The notes below the pieces were generated by a model. The model ran no database searches. It saw only the letters and a list, made by a program, of their open reading frames with translations, and was not told where the DNA came from. The position numbers were made by a program, and so were the translations under genes. Shown piece after piece: positions 1 through 6,089 of a DNA stretch of 21,727 bases (the stretch's first letter is position 1; the number at the start of each line of letters is the position of its first letter). The stretch comes from JAOTVV01 sp041602035 (lineage in GTDB: Bacteria; Gemmatimonadota; Gemmatimonadetes; Gemmatimonadales; GWC2-71-9). The stretch lies in contig JBFIHA010000045.1 of NCBI GenBank assembly GCA_041602035.1, positions 1 to 21,727 on the forward strand. The letters run 5' to 3'.

Positions 1-644
1 ACCTCGATGCCCCCGACGGTCCCCTTCCGGGCCACGCGGCGGGGCGCGGCGATATCGCTTGGCGCGTTGGGAATCGGCGGGAGTTTGACTGGCACCCCGT
101 AGACCGCCGCCAGCTCCCGGGCCACGCCCTTGTGGCACAACAGGTCCGGCCGGTTGGCGGTCACCTCCACCTCGAGCCGGACATCGGCCAGAGGCAACGC
201 CTCCAGGAACGGCGTGCCCGGATCCGCGTCGGTCTCGAGATCCATGATTCCCTCGTGGTCTTCCCCGAGGCCAAGTTCGCGCGGCGAGCACAGCATCCCG
301 TTGGAGACGACGCCGCGGATCTTCCGAGCCTCGAGCTTGAAGCCACCCGGTAGTACGGCGCCGACCGGGGCATACGGGTACTTGCGGCCTGCCACCACGT
401 TGGTCGCGCCGCACACCACGTCGCGCACCGCCGCGCCGTCGTTCACGCGGCACACGGTGAGTCGGTCCGCATCGGGATGCCGCCCCACCGATTCGACGAG
501 CGCGACGATCACGCCATCGAGATCCTGATGGATGGGCTCCACGCTTTCGACCGGTGCGCCCAACATCGTGAGCCGCGCCGCCGCGTCGTCCGGGTCGACC
601 GTCCGACCCAGCATGGCCGAGATCCAGTTCACGGAGACGTTCAC
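1..644 (-). CDS. pheT: Phenylalanine--tRNA ligase beta subunit, N-terminal part (runs off left end)
   Basis: This is the beta chain of the alpha2-beta2 phenylalanyl-tRNA synthetase, which charges tRNA-Phe in the cytosol; the beta chain supplies tRNA binding and editing. I translated it by hand from a GTG at 644: it begins MNVSVNWISAMLG and stays open to base 1, giving 214 residues of a protein normally near 800. Residues about 40-150 form the EMAP/OB-type tRNA-binding domain, with the family signatures VGRHPDADRLTVC, VVCGATNV and SNGMLCSPRELGLG. The following VEVTANRPDLL begins the B3/4 region. One base separates the pheS TGA from this GTG, so translation is probably coupled. The catalytic-core-like and anticodon-binding domains lie outside the window. 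Confidence is high because the signatures and the pheS-pheT order agree. Confidence 0.96.
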   Translation of the reverse strand, partial: MNVSVNWISAMLGRTVDPDDAAARLTMLGAPVESVEPIHQDLDGVIVALVESVGRHPDADRLTVCRVNDGAAVRDVVCGATNVVAGRKYPYAPVGAVLPGGFKLEARKIRGVVSNGMLCSPRELGLGEDHEGIMDLETDADPGTPFLEALPLADVRLEVEVTANRPDLLCHKGVARELAAVYGVPVKLPPIPNAPSDIAAPRRVARKGTVGGIE

Positions 645-645
645 G

Positions 646-1674
646 TCAGCTCACGAACTGCGAGAGGAACCGCATGTCGTTCTCGAACAGCAGGCGGATG
701 TCCGGAATGCCGTGGCGCAGCATCGTGATCCGATCCGGTCCCATGCCGAACGCGTAGCCGGTATACCGCTCCGGATCGATACCACAGTTCTCGAACACGG
801 CGGGGTGCACCATCCCTGCACCCATGATCTCGAGATACCCGGTCTGCTTGCAGGTCGCACAGCCGCTGCCCTTGCACATCTGACACTGTACGTCCACCTC
901 GGCCGACGGCTCGGTGAACGGGAAGAACGACGGGCGGAACCGCACCACCGTATCGGGCGAGAAGAACCGCTTCACGAAGTAGTCGATCCCGGCCTTGAAA
1001 TCGACGAAGCTGATGCCCTCGTCCACGGCGAGGCCTTCGATCTGCTCGAACACGGGCGAATGGGACGGATCGAAGGCATCGCGCCGATAGACGCGACCGG
1101 GCACCACGATCCGGATTGGCGGTTGATACTGCTCCATGACGCGCGCCTGAACCGGCGACGTGTGGGTGCGGAGCAGCGTCCCGCGGCCGAGATAGAAGGT
1201 GTCGTGCTCGTCCGCCGCGGGGTGATCGAGCGGCATGTTGAGCTTGGTGAAGTTGTAGTCTTCGGTCTCCGCTTCCGGGCCGCTTACCCGTGTGAATCCC
1301 AGCTCCTTGAAGATCTCGCAGATCTCGTCCACCACCGCGAGCACGGGATGGCGGGCCCCTCGCCACGCCTGGCGCGCCGGCATGGTCCCGTCGACGTCCA
1401 CCACGCGTCGGGACTGATCCTCGAGCACCTGCTCGCGCTCGGCAATCGCGGCTTCCAGCGCCTGCTTGATCTGATTGGCGCGTGCGCCGAGTCGGCGGCG
1501 CTCGTCGGCCGGTAACGATCCGAGGGAGCGGAGGATTCGGGTGAGCTTCCCGGCCTTGCGACCGAGCAGCTCGGTACGCAGCTCGGCCAGCACCGTGGCG
1601 TCGGCGGCGGACACGGTGTCCACCGTCTGCGCGATCCGGTCGAGCTCTTCCCGGGCATGGGTGGGCGTGGTCAT
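646..1674 (-). CDS. pheS: Phenylalanine--tRNA ligase alpha subunit
   Basis: This is the catalytic alpha chain of class II phenylalanyl-tRNA synthetase, which activates phenylalanine with ATP and transfers it to tRNA-Phe. The 342-residue length is normal. Residues 1-90 form the N-terminal coiled-coil arm that contacts tRNA. Motif 2 is visible around residues 192-214 (PGRVYRRDAFDPSHSPVFEQ) and motif 3 around 308-327 (GMGPDRITMLRHGIPDIR). Four cysteines at 264, 267, 272 and 275 (CQMCKGSGCATC) form a possible zinc knuckle inserted before GAGMVHP; E. coli PheS lacks this, but I recall similar inserts in other phyla. The ATG at 1674 follows a purine-rich GGGGGGA, 16 bases after the rplT stop. It is the fourth gene of the infC operon and probably shares its leader control. 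Confidence 0.97.
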   Translation of the reverse strand: MTTPTHAREELDRIAQTVDTVSAADATVLAELRTELLGRKAGKLTRILRSLGSLPADERRRLGARANQIKQALEAAIAEREQVLEDQSRRVVDVDGTMPARQAWRGARHPVLAVVDEICEIFKELGFTRVSGPEAETEDYNFTKLNMPLDHPAADEHDTFYLGRGTLLRTHTSPVQARVMEQYQPPIRIVVPGRVYRRDAFDPSHSPVFEQIEGLAVDEGISFVDFKAGIDYFVKRFFSPDTVVRFRPSFFPFTEPSAEVDVQCQMCKGSGCATCKQTGYLEIMGAGMVHPAVFENCGIDPERYTGYAFGMGPDRITMLRHGIPDIRLLFENDMRFLSQFVS

Positions 1675-1690
1675 GTGCGGCTCCCCCCCA

Positions 1691-2044
1691 CTAGAGGCTC
1701 TGCTTGGCTACCTCCGCCAACTCGCCGAATGCTGCCGGATCGCGCACCGCCAGGTCCGCGAGCATCTTCCGGTTGATCTCGACGCCCGCCTTCTTCAGGC
1801 CGGACATGAATCGGCTATAGCTGAGGTCGTACGTCCGAGCCGCCGCATTGATCCGCACGATCCACAATCGGCGGAAATCCCGCTTGCGATTGCGCCGATC
1901 GCGGTACGCGTACCGCAGACCGCGCTCGACATTTTCCTTCGCCGACTTGTACAGCTTGCTGCGTCCGCCGCGTGCGCCCTTGGCCGCGCGCATGATCTTC
2001 TTCTTGCGCTTGTTGCGTGCGACGGAGTTCCGGACTCTGGGCAT
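1691..2044 (-). CDS. rplT: 50S ribosomal protein bL20
   Basis: This 117-residue protein is bL20, a primary 23S rRNA-binding protein needed early in 50S assembly. The start MPRVRNSVARNKRKKKI, the basic N-terminal tail, the stretch YAYRDRRNRKRDFRRLWIVRI and the C-terminal globular part with YSRFMSGLKKAGVEINRKMLADLA all match the family, and the length is standard. The ATG at 2044 is preceded by AGGAG at good spacing, 9 bases after the rpmI stop. In E. coli and B. subtilis L20 represses its own infC-rpmI-rplT operon by binding mRNA; the structured leader and the long-range stem between infC and rpmI here are plausible targets, but that is inference. Confidence 0.98.
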   Translation of the reverse strand: MPRVRNSVARNKRKKKIMRAAKGARGGRSKLYKSAKENVERGLRYAYRDRRNRKRDFRRLWIVRINAAARTYDLSYSRFMSGLKKAGVEINRKMLADLAVRDPAAFGELAEVAKQSL

Positions 2045-2053
2045 GGGTCGCTC

Positions 2054-2248
2054 CTACGCCTCCAACAGGCGCTTGATGCGTCGCTCGTCCGCCGCTGCGA
2101 CCAGCGTCGCCTTCCGCAGGCGGCGCTTTCGCTTCGGATGCTTTTTGGTCAGGATGTGGCTCTTGAAGGCGCGCGACCGCTTGACTCGGCCGGAGCCGGT
2201 CAGCTTGAAGCGCTTCGCCGCACCACGTTTCGTCTTCTGCTTCGGCAT
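2054..2248 (-). CDS. rpmI: 50S ribosomal protein bL35
   Basis: This is bL35, a small very basic protein of the large ribosomal subunit. At 64 residues it has normal length, and MPKQKTKRGAAKRFKLTGSG followed by SHILTKKHPKRKRRLRK is diagnostic. The ATG at 2248 follows an AGGAAG Shine-Dalgarno-like sequence. It lies between infC and rplT as in most bacteria. A gap of 91 bases to infC is long for this operon and contains a 7-bp inverted repeat, annotated separately. Confidence 0.98.
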   Translation of the reverse strand: MPKQKTKRGAAKRFKLTGSGRVKRSRAFKSHILTKKHPKRKRRLRKATLVAAADERRIKRLLEA

Positions 2249-2281
2249 GTTCGCTGCTTCCTGTCTGCGACGGTGAGCGGT

Positions 2282-2338
2282 GGACCGGTTGGCGCCTCCG
2301 CCCTGTCGTCACTCGCCTGCCTGCCTCGGGGCCGGTCC
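2282..2338 (-). promoter_or_regulatory. Long-range stem between infC and rpmI, possible L20 operator
   Basis: In the mRNA, GGACCGG just after the infC stop is perfectly complementary to CCGGTCC about 43 bases further on, which would close a large loop ending some 33 bases before the rpmI start. In E. coli the L20 translational operator occupies the infC-rpmI region. The seven paired bases and the position are seen directly; binding by L20 is only an inference, and GC-rich sequence makes 7-bp matches fairly common. Confidence 0.3.
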
Positions 2339-2339
2339 G

Positions 2340-2861
2340 CTATTTCGGCGCCAGCACCATCGTCATGTTGCGTCCCTCGAGCTTGGCATGGGTTTCGACC
2401 TTGGCGATGTCCTTGACCGCCTCGAAAACCCGGTCGAGCACCCCTTGGCCCAGCTCCGGATGGGTGATCTGCCGACCTCGGAACATCATCGTCAGCTTCA
2501 CCTTGTTGCCTTCCTCCAGGAAGGTCCGCGCGTGTCGGGTCTTGAACGCGAAATCGTGCTCGCTGATCCCGGGGCGGTACTTCACTTCCTTCACCTGGAT
2601 GACGTGCTGCTTCTTGCGTGCCGCCCGAGCGGCCTTGGCCTGCTCGAACCGATACTTGCCGTAGTCCATGATCTTGACCACGGGGGGGCGGGCCATCGGC
2701 GCCACCTCGACGAGGTCCAACCCTCGTTCGCGTGCCGCACGGAGCGCTTCTTCGACGGGGACGACCCCCACCTGCTCTCCGTCATCTCCGATCAGCCGCA
2801 CCGGACTGATACGGATCTGATGATTGACCCTCACCCGCTGTTTGTCGTCTGAAACGGCCAG
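2340..2861 (-). CDS. infC: Translation initiation factor IF-3, probable CTG start
   Basis: IF-3 binds the 30S subunit, prevents premature 50S joining and checks the start codon-initiator tRNA pairing. From the chosen start the protein has 173 residues, normal for the family. The N-terminal domain includes VNHQIRISPVRLIGDDGEQVG and LDLVEVAP; then come the linker helix KIMDYGKYRFEQAKAARAARKK and the C-terminal domain with KEVKYRPGISEHDF, KTRHARTFLEEGNKVK and FRGRQITHPELG. I start it at CTG (2861-2859) because AAAGGAGG ends exactly 7 bases upstream and residue 1 then matches where family members begin. An in-frame GTG at 2972 would give 210 residues, but it would make the terminator hairpin coding and would add an arginine-rich, unconserved extension. 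A GTG at 2834 has no ribosome site. Rare start codons are known for infC and permit self-control by IF-3. Confidence 0.95.
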   Translation of the reverse strand: MAVSDDKQRVRVNHQIRISPVRLIGDDGEQVGVVPVEEALRAARERGLDLVEVAPMARPPVVKIMDYGKYRFEQAKAARAARKKQHVIQVKEVKYRPGISEHDFAFKTRHARTFLEEGNKVKLTMMFRGRQITHPELGQGVLDRVFEAVKDIAKVETHAKLEGRNMTMVLAPK

Positions 2862-2868
2862 TGACGAG

Positions 2869-2876
2869 CCTCCTTT
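2869..2876 (-). promoter_or_regulatory. Strong Shine-Dalgarno sequence that fixes the infC start
   Basis: The mRNA carries AAAGGAGG here, the strongest ribosome-binding site noticed in the window. Seven bases separate it from CTG at 2861, and no ATG, GTG or TTG lies at a usable distance downstream. This is the main argument for a CTG start in infC. Confidence 0.85.
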
Positions 2877-2890
2877 CGTCGGCAGACAAC

Positions 2891-2922
2891 AAAAAAACGG
2901 ACTCTGCCCTCCGTGAGTCCGT
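2891..2922 (-). terminator. Intrinsic terminator in the infC leader (attenuator)
   Basis: On the minus strand ACGGACTC pairs perfectly with GAGTCCGT (8 bp) around a 10-base loop and is followed directly by seven T residues, the classic Rho-independent terminator form. It ends only 14 bases before the infC Shine-Dalgarno, leaving no room for a promoter between them. Together with the strong promoter at 3033-3061 upstream, this makes it a regulated attenuator for infC-rpmI-rplT-pheS-pheT rather than just the end of the preceding operon. It may serve both roles. I found no convincing strong antiterminator; GTGAG at about 2945-2950 could pair with CTCAC in the 5' arm and loop, which is weak. Confidence 0.87.
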
Positions 2923-2927
2923 CGTCG

Positions 2928-2946
2928 GCGGGGCGTCGTGCCCCGC
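2928..2946 (-). promoter_or_regulatory. Leader hairpin 2 upstream of the infC attenuator
   Basis: GCGGGGC and GCCCCGC form a perfect 7-bp GC stem with a 5-base loop in the leader RNA. It has no T tract, so it is not a terminator by itself. It directly precedes the attenuator stem and may stack with it or form part of a protein- or RNA-binding leader structure. Confidence 0.5.
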
Positions 2947-2993
2947 TCACTCGCAGAACCCTGAACGCGCACCCCGTGGGCGGCAGGAGGGTG

Positions 2994-3010
2994 AAGCGCC
3001 GACGGCGCTT
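2994..3010 (-). promoter_or_regulatory. Leader hairpin 1 upstream of the infC attenuator
   Basis: AAGCGCC and GGCGCTT form a perfect 7-bp stem around a 3-base loop about 15-20 bases after the predicted transcription start. It is the first of three hairpins in the infC leader. The sequence shows the palindrome; its function is unknown. Confidence 0.5.
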
Positions 3011-3032
3011 GCTTGCCGTGTTGTGATTGGGG

Positions 3033-3061
3033 ATTGTACCCCCCGGCCTACCGGCTGTCAA
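3033..3061 (-). promoter_or_regulatory. Near-consensus housekeeping promoter for the infC operon
   Basis: The minus strand reads TTGACA (3061-3056), a 17-base spacer, and TACAAT (3038-3033): a perfect -35 and a -10 with one mismatch at ideal spacing. Transcription should begin near 3027, giving a leader of about 165 nt before the infC CTG. The -35 lies in the last codons of the upstream hydrolase gene, whose stop falls in the spacer. It is the strongest promoter match I found in the window and suits a ribosomal protein operon. Confidence 0.85.
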
Positions 3062-3923
3062 GCGGCGCAAACGTCGGTCCCTTCTTGTCCTGCACCACCC
3101 TGCCGAGCCCCTGTTCCGGATCGTGCTCGAAGACGAGGAGCCAGTCCTCCGCCACCGCGCGACCCAGCAGCCCGCGTTTGGTTTCCAGCGTCACCAGAGG
3201 CTCCAGATCGTATCCCATGATCCACGGGAGCGGCACGTGGGCCGTGGTCGGCACCAGATCGGCAAGGTAGCAGGCCGTCTCGCCGCTGTCGTGCACCACC
3301 ACCGATTGGTGGTACGGCACGTGGCCCGGGGTCGGCACCAGCCGGATCCCAGGCACGAGCTCCGCCTCGCCGCGCACCAACTTCCAGCGCCCGGCAGCGG
3401 TGACCGGCGTGAAATTCGGTGGGAGATAGCTCGCGGACGTTCGCTCGTTGGACCGCAGCCCGAACTCCAACTCGCGCTGCTGCACCACATACGTCGCGTT
3501 GGGATACGTCAGCGTCACGCGCCCCGCCTGGTCCCGGTAGGTGTTGCCCCCGGCATGATCGAAATGCAGGTGCGTGTTGATCACGTAGCGGATGTCGGTG
3601 GGTGCGAAACCCGCCTCGTGCAGGGCATCGTCCAGCCGCGTGGGGCCGTGGCTGCCGCTGTTCTCCACGCCATAGATGTCGACGAACTTCTGGTTCTCCT
3701 TGTTGCCCACGCCGGTGTCCACCAGGATCGGTCCCGCGTCGTGCTCGATCAGCAGGCAGCGGAGCGCTAACGGGATACGGTTCCGCTCGTCGGGCGCGAT
3801 CCGGCGCTGCCAGAGGGGCTTCGGCACCACACCGAACATGGCTCCGCCATCCAGCCGTTGGCGGCCGCCGTCGAGCAGGTGGCAGGTGAGCCGGCCCACG
3901 GTGAACGTGGAAACGAGCGTCAT
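3048..3923 (-). CDS. Metallo-beta-lactamase-fold hydrolase
   Basis: This 291-residue protein belongs to the metallo-beta-lactamase superfamily of metal-dependent hydrolases. The metal-binding HxHxDH motif is THLHFDH (H118, H120, D122, H123), followed by H201 in PTPGH, D222 in CYLADL and H267 in FEHD, so all expected ligands are present. The arrangement resembles the branch containing lactonases and uncharacterised MBL-fold enzymes, but the substrate cannot be told from sequence. I see no signal peptide, so it is probably cytosolic. The ATG at 3923 overlaps the TGA of the exonuclease gene (ATGA), implying coupled translation with the exonuclease and arginine deiminase. A longer in-frame reading upstream to 4253 is an overlap shadow without family similarity. 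Confidence 0.9.
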   Translation of the reverse strand: MTLVSTFTVGRLTCHLLDGGRQRLDGGAMFGVVPKPLWQRRIAPDERNRIPLALRCLLIEHDAGPILVDTGVGNKENQKFVDIYGVENSGSHGPTRLDDALHEAGFAPTDIRYVINTHLHFDHAGGNTYRDQAGRVTLTYPNATYVVQQRELEFGLRSNERTSASYLPPNFTPVTAAGRWKLVRGEAELVPGIRLVPTPGHVPYHQSVVVHDSGETACYLADLVPTTAHVPLPWIMGYDLEPLVTLETKRGLLGRAVAEDWLLVFEHDPEQGLGRVVQDKKGPTFAPLDSR

Positions 3924-4780
3924 GCCTCCTCCACCGAGCTGGGAAGGGCGGAGCGGCGGCGGCGGCGGCGGCGCCGCTTGGGCCGCCCCAGCGCCTGGAG
4001 ATCTTCCAGCGTCCGCACGCCGGTATCCTCCGCCACCTCGAGCAGTCGCTTGAGGACCTGCGCGGTTCCGAGCGCGTCGCTCCCCGCCCGATGGCGCCGC
4101 TCGATTTCCACGCCAAAATAGGCGGCAACCGCATCGAGATTCCTCGATCGCAGCGCCGGCACCAGACGGCGGGTGAGTCGCACGGTACAGATGCGGGGTC
4201 CCTGGAGCGTGAGATCGCGCGTGCGCCGCAGCTCGCGTGACAAAAAAGCCCAATCGAACCGGGCGTTGTGGGCAGCGAATACGCGGCCGGCCAGCGCCGC
4301 CACCACGTCGTCCGCGATCTCAGCAAAGGTAGGCTGTGACCGCACCATGTCGTCGGTGATCCGCGTCAGGGCGGACACGAGGTTGGGGATTGGGCGCTCG
4401 GGATTGACCAGTGTCTCGAACGCCAGGGCGATCTGCCCGTCGCTCAGCGTGTACACCCCGATCTCGGTGATCCGGTCGCCGCGGCCGGCGCTCGATCCGG
4501 TGGTCTCGACGTCCACCACGGCGAACGTGCACGCGCTGAGCGCGGCCGACTCGCCCGCTGCCGTCGCCAGGGCCCACTTGCCATCCACCAACCGGCGCAC
4601 GCGCGGGTCGGAGCCCAAGAGCGCGACGGCCACGCGATCGGCAATCGCCCGCGTCGCCCGAGCGATGCCGAGCACGTCCCGAGCCAGGGTGAGGCTGTCG
4701 GCGGCCTGATCGGCGAGAAACCGGAGCGACCGATCCACCAGGGTTCCCGCCGGAGCCGCGCGAACGCCTTGATCGGTCAC
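3920..4780 (-). CDS. DEDDh 3'-5' exonuclease (DnaQ/PolC epsilon-like) with helical N-terminus and poly-Arg tail
   Basis: The protein (286 residues) has an RNase T/DnaQ-type exonuclease domain at about residues 85-250. Exo I is VVDVETTG (D90, E92), Exo II is AHNARFDWAFL (D176), and Exo III is HRAGSDALGT (H230, D235), so the DEDDh catalytic set is complete. It should remove nucleotides from DNA or RNA 3' ends, as a proofreading or repair nuclease. Residues 1-85 are a predicted helical extension of unknown function, and no polymerase domain is attached. The C-terminus carries eight arginines in a row (KRRRRRRRRS) encoded by a CGC repeat. The GTG start overlaps the arginine deiminase TGA by 4 bases. 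Whether it is the replicative epsilon subunit or a stand-alone enzyme cannot be decided here. Confidence 0.88.
   Translation of the reverse strand: MTDQGVRAAPAGTLVDRSLRFLADQAADSLTLARDVLGIARATRAIADRVAVALLGSDPRVRRLVDGKWALATAAGESAALSACTFAVVDVETTGSSAGRGDRITEIGVYTLSDGQIALAFETLVNPERPIPNLVSALTRITDDMVRSQPTFAEIADDVVAALAGRVFAAHNARFDWAFLSRELRRTRDLTLQGPRICTVRLTRRLVPALRSRNLDAVAAYFGVEIERRHRAGSDALGTAQVLKRLLEVAEDTGVRTLEDLQALGRPKRRRRRRRRSALPSSVEEA
3954..3974 (-). repeat. Trinucleotide microsatellite in the exonuclease C-terminus
   Basis: About six uninterrupted GGC units (CGC codons on the coding strand) encode most of an eight-arginine run near the end of the exonuclease. Change by whole units would only lengthen or shorten a basic tail, so frame would be kept. 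Confidence 0.7.
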
Positions 4781-6003
4781 GGATCGTCCCTATTGAGCGG
4801 CAGGGTCATGCAGCGCGGGCCGCCACCACCTCGCACCAACTCCGCGCCCTCGAACGTGATGATGGTCCGCTCCGAGGGGGCGTCCTCGTTGGCGAGCAGA
4901 TCGGGCGCATCCACGATCCGATATCCGGCGCGCTCCAGCTCCCGCAGCGTGGCCTGGTTGCGCTTGTAGGCGAGCGCCACCCCCGGCCGCACGGCCACGA
5001 GGTTGCAGCCGGAGCCCCACTGCTCGCGGTCCTGGGTGCCACGATGCCCACCGCCGCAGAAGATCGGCTCCAGGGGAAAGTCGACGTCGCGGAGTGCCGT
5101 GAAGAAGTCGGGTGCTTCCCGCACGCCCGCCTCACCCTTGCGGCGGTGGAGCACTCCCAGCCGGCCGGCTCCCACGAAGTGCGGCGGGTAGACCACACAC
5201 TGCTGGCGGTCGACCTGGCTGAAGATCATGTCGAGGTGGATCGCGGTAGGCTCCTCCGGCAGCACTACCACGATGACATCCGTCACCGGGCAGCGCTCGA
5301 ACAGGATGTCGCACATGTGATCCAGCGCGGTCGGGCTCGATCGGGCGCTGTACCCCAGCAGGACCAGATCCGGTCGTACCGGATGCACGTCCCCGCCTTC
5401 CAGGCTGTAGTTGTCCCGACGCTCCGCGGAGCCGTCATACAGGATGCCGGCGTTTGCCAGCTTCGGATGGAACGCAAACAGGGCCTTGATCAGCAGCTCT
5501 TCACTCCAGCGAGCCGAGTGGCGCATGGAGCCGATCACCACGTGCTCGCCGACCACGATACCGATGTCGCGCGTGAAGAACAGGTTGGGAGCCGGCGGCA
5601 GTGAGTACCCCACCGCGTTGAGGTAGCTGGTGAGTGGGCCGCCTTCCTCCTCGGCACCCTCGATCAACATCGTGACCAGTTCGTCGCTGGGCCGATCGGC
5701 CAGCCGCCGGAGCAGCGAGTCCGACGGGATCACGTTGCCTGCCCGCGCCACTAGAAGGTCGCGCGCCTCTCGTCGCTCGAGCACGTCACGCAGGAGGTCG
5801 CTGACCTCATAGACTGTGCTGTACCGCTCGAGGACGTTCCTCAGCGCTCGGTGCTCGCGATCGGCGAACCCGATGTCAATGATGTCGTCGTACAGGTACT
5901 CTCGACGGGTGGCGGGCGTGACTGCCTGAAGCTCGCGACCGGGAGTGTGCACCAGGACCGCGTGCAACGCCCCGATCTCGCTGGTCACGTGTAGGGCAGA
6001 CAT
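4777..6003 (-). CDS. arcA: Arginine deiminase
   Basis: The 408-residue product matches arginine deiminase, which hydrolyses L-arginine to citrulline and ammonia, the first step of the ADI pathway. The guanidino-group-modifying fold is recognisable: FTRD (D146), LEGGDVHPVRPD (E202, D205), AIHLDMIF (H256, D258) and the nucleophile C398 in RGGGGPRCMTLPLNR near the C-terminus. CGGGHRGTQDREQWGSGCN is also typical. Length agrees with bacterial ArcA (about 405-420). No ornithine carbamoyltransferase or carbamate kinase gene adjoins it, so it may only generate ammonia or citrulline here, or the partners lie elsewhere. There is no Shine-Dalgarno before the ATG; a promoter-like -10 lies 6 bases upstream, suggesting a leaderless mRNA. 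The exonuclease and MBL-fold genes follow with 4-base overlaps. Confidence 0.95.
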   Translation of the reverse strand: MSALHVTSEIGALHAVLVHTPGRELQAVTPATRREYLYDDIIDIGFADREHRALRNVLERYSTVYEVSDLLRDVLERREARDLLVARAGNVIPSDSLLRRLADRPSDELVTMLIEGAEEEGGPLTSYLNAVGYSLPPAPNLFFTRDIGIVVGEHVVIGSMRHSARWSEELLIKALFAFHPKLANAGILYDGSAERRDNYSLEGGDVHPVRPDLVLLGYSARSSPTALDHMCDILFERCPVTDVIVVVLPEEPTAIHLDMIFSQVDRQQCVVYPPHFVGAGRLGVLHRRKGEAGVREAPDFFTALRDVDFPLEPIFCGGGHRGTQDREQWGSGCNLVAVRPGVALAYKRNQATLRELERAGYRIVDAPDLLANEDAPSERTIITFEGAELVRGGGGPRCMTLPLNRDDP

Positions 6004-6009
6004 CGCGTC

Positions 6010-6039
6010 AATCTAGCCCAGTGCCCGCCGACCGCTCAA
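6010..6039 (-). promoter_or_regulatory. Putative promoter for a leaderless arcA transcript
   Basis: TTGAGC (6039-6034) and TAGATT (6015-6010) are spaced 18 bases apart on the minus strand, each matching the consensus at 4 of 6 positions. Only 6 bases separate the -10 from the arcA ATG, so transcription would begin at or next to the A of ATG. The 86-base gap after rsmA also contains the inverted repeat CCAGTGC/GCACTGG (6018-6024 and 6081-6087), whose role is unknown. Modest box scores keep confidence low. Confidence 0.4.
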
Positions 6040-6089
6040 CGGCTCCGTCCGGGCGCGTCGACGGCCACGCGATGCCCCGCGCACTGGTG

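Noticed and set aside
532..1515. Open frame of 327 codons on the plus strand over pheS
   Set aside because: It is antisense to an unmistakable pheS; its composition is the arginine/histidine-rich shadow expected in GC-rich DNA and it matches no family.
2340..2972. Longer IF-3 starting at GTG 2972
   Set aside because: It would translate the terminator hairpin into an unconserved 37-residue extension and ignores the strong AAAGGAGG before CTG 2861.
2862..3047. T-box or phenylalanine leader-peptide attenuator for pheST
   Set aside because: I found no T-box signature and no short frame rich in phenylalanine codons before the terminator.
4777..6003. Agmatine deiminase or amidinotransferase instead of arginine deiminase
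   Set aside because: Length, the FTRD, EGGDVHPVRPD and HLDMIF motifs and the C-terminal GGPRCMTLPL match arginine deiminase better.
6018..6087. CCAGTGC/GCACTGG inverted repeat after rsmA as a terminator
   Set aside because: The arms are 56 bases apart and no T tract follows, so it is not an intrinsic terminator; noted only as a possible protein site.
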